A stretch of DNA of 13,929 bases from Bacteriovoracaceae bacterium UBA7317. Lineage in GTDB: Bacteria > Bdellovibrionota > Bacteriovoracia > Bacteriovoracales > Bacteriovoracaceae. The DNA is taken from NCBI GenBank assembly GCA_002474345.1, contig DKQD01000121.1:27936-41864 (forward strand), read 5' to 3'. A program made the translations under genes and the position numbers. The notes beneath the pieces were generated by a model. That model saw nothing but the letters and a program-made list of their open reading frames with translations. It made no database searches and had not been told where the DNA came from. Of the stretch, positions 13,679 through 13,929 are shown in pieces (position 1 is the stretch's first letter; each line of letters opens with the position of its first letter).

Positions 13679-13929
13679 TTGAAAAAATTCACACAAAAAA
13701 ATCTTAAAGCTGGAGAAACCCTCATTAAAGAGGGAAATGAAGATAATAACCTCTATATATTATTAAAGGGCTGCTTAAAAGTTACCAAAGTTCGAGAAAA
13801 TAAAAAATATGAGGTAGCTACAATTTCAGCTGGAAAGGTTGTAGGAGAGATGTCTTTTCTTGATAAAAGACCAAGGAGTGCTGATGTCACTGCCTTTAAG
13901 GACTCAACCGTTGCCATAGTTCCTCGAGA
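13679..13929 (+). CDS. Second tandem cyclic-nucleotide-binding protein, 3' truncated by window
   Basis: The start of a second cNMP-binding domain, 83 complete codons visible. KNLKAGETLIKEGNEDNNLY and GEMSFLDKRPRSADV repeat the pattern of the gene before it; the cassette Glu, Arg and Ala are all kept. The two copies share the run VGEMSFLD and the PRSA motif, so they are tandem duplicates that have diverged elsewhere. Start is TTG 13679, with AAGGA (13665-13669) nine bases upstream, which puts the N-terminus level with that of its neighbour; an ATG at 13674 is out of frame and stops after two codons. Whether a further domain follows is outside the window. Probably co-transcribed with 13287-13637. 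Confidence 0.85.
   Translation, partial: MKKFTQKNLKAGETLIKEGNEDNNLYILLKGCLKVTKVRENKKYEVATISAGKVVGEMSFLDKRPRSADVTAFKDSTVAIVPR

Noticed and set aside
1..13929. CRISPR arrays, insertion sequences, tRNA genes, prophage or toxin-antitoxin modules
   Set aside because: No regularly spaced direct repeats, transposase frames, terminal inverted repeats, tRNA-like cloverleaf segments or recognisable toxin or antitoxin domains were seen on either strand.

Overview
The window reads as a stretch of chromosome from an AT-rich, Gram-negative bacterium. Periplasmic and outer-membrane exported proteins, a c-type cytochrome, stand-alone CheY-like receivers, a PilZ protein and single-domain cyclic-nucleotide-binding proteins point to a signalling-rich, delta-proteobacteria-like organism. 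My best guess is the Bdellovibrionota, perhaps near Bacteriovorax/Halobacteriovorax; this is inferred from style of gene content and protein sequence, not from any marker gene. Starts are often TTG or GTG (six of fifteen genes), and coding density is high. No tRNA, rRNA, CRISPR array, insertion sequence or phage module is visible.

Layout, left to right. (1) 2-706 (+): the 3' end of acetyl-CoA synthetase. (2) 1757-720 (-): a stand-alone receiver followed by an all-helical protein of unknown function. (3) 3639-1939 (-): an outer-membrane beta-barrel protein and a periplasmic YceI-family protein, ended by the best intrinsic terminator of the window (1887-1916). (4) 4221-3802 (-): a small soluble orphan, with an inverted repeat in its long leader. 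(5) 5072-4491 (-): a protein with the ExxN signature of CheX/CheC phosphatases. (6) 6332-5307 (-): an exported helical-repeat (TPR-like) protein. (7) 6451-7226 (+): an orphan protein and a second stand-alone receiver in one operon, meeting tail to tail, one base apart, (8) 7935-7228 (-): a PilZ-domain (c-di-GMP) protein. (9) 10754-8022 (-): the SNF2-type RNA polymerase recycling ATPase RapA. (10) 12623-10893 (-): an exported di-haem cytochrome c of the RoxA-like kind. (11) 13049-12738 (-): a small helical orphan, divergent from (12) 13287-13929 (+): two tandem single-domain cyclic-nucleotide-binding proteins, the second cut by the window edge.

Common theme: within about 13 kb there are two CheY-like receivers with no kinase or output domain, one candidate receiver phosphatase, one c-di-GMP receptor and two cyclic-nucleotide receptors. 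These are receivers of signals without the enzymes that make the signals, so they probably plug into networks encoded elsewhere. The remaining genes are ordinary metabolism (Acs), transcription upkeep (RapA) and envelope or redox functions. I do not see one obvious new multi-gene defence or biosynthetic system. The most open-ended pieces are the two receiver-plus-orphan gene pairs, the CheX-like protein, the RoxA-like cytochrome and the tandem cyclic-nucleotide receptors.
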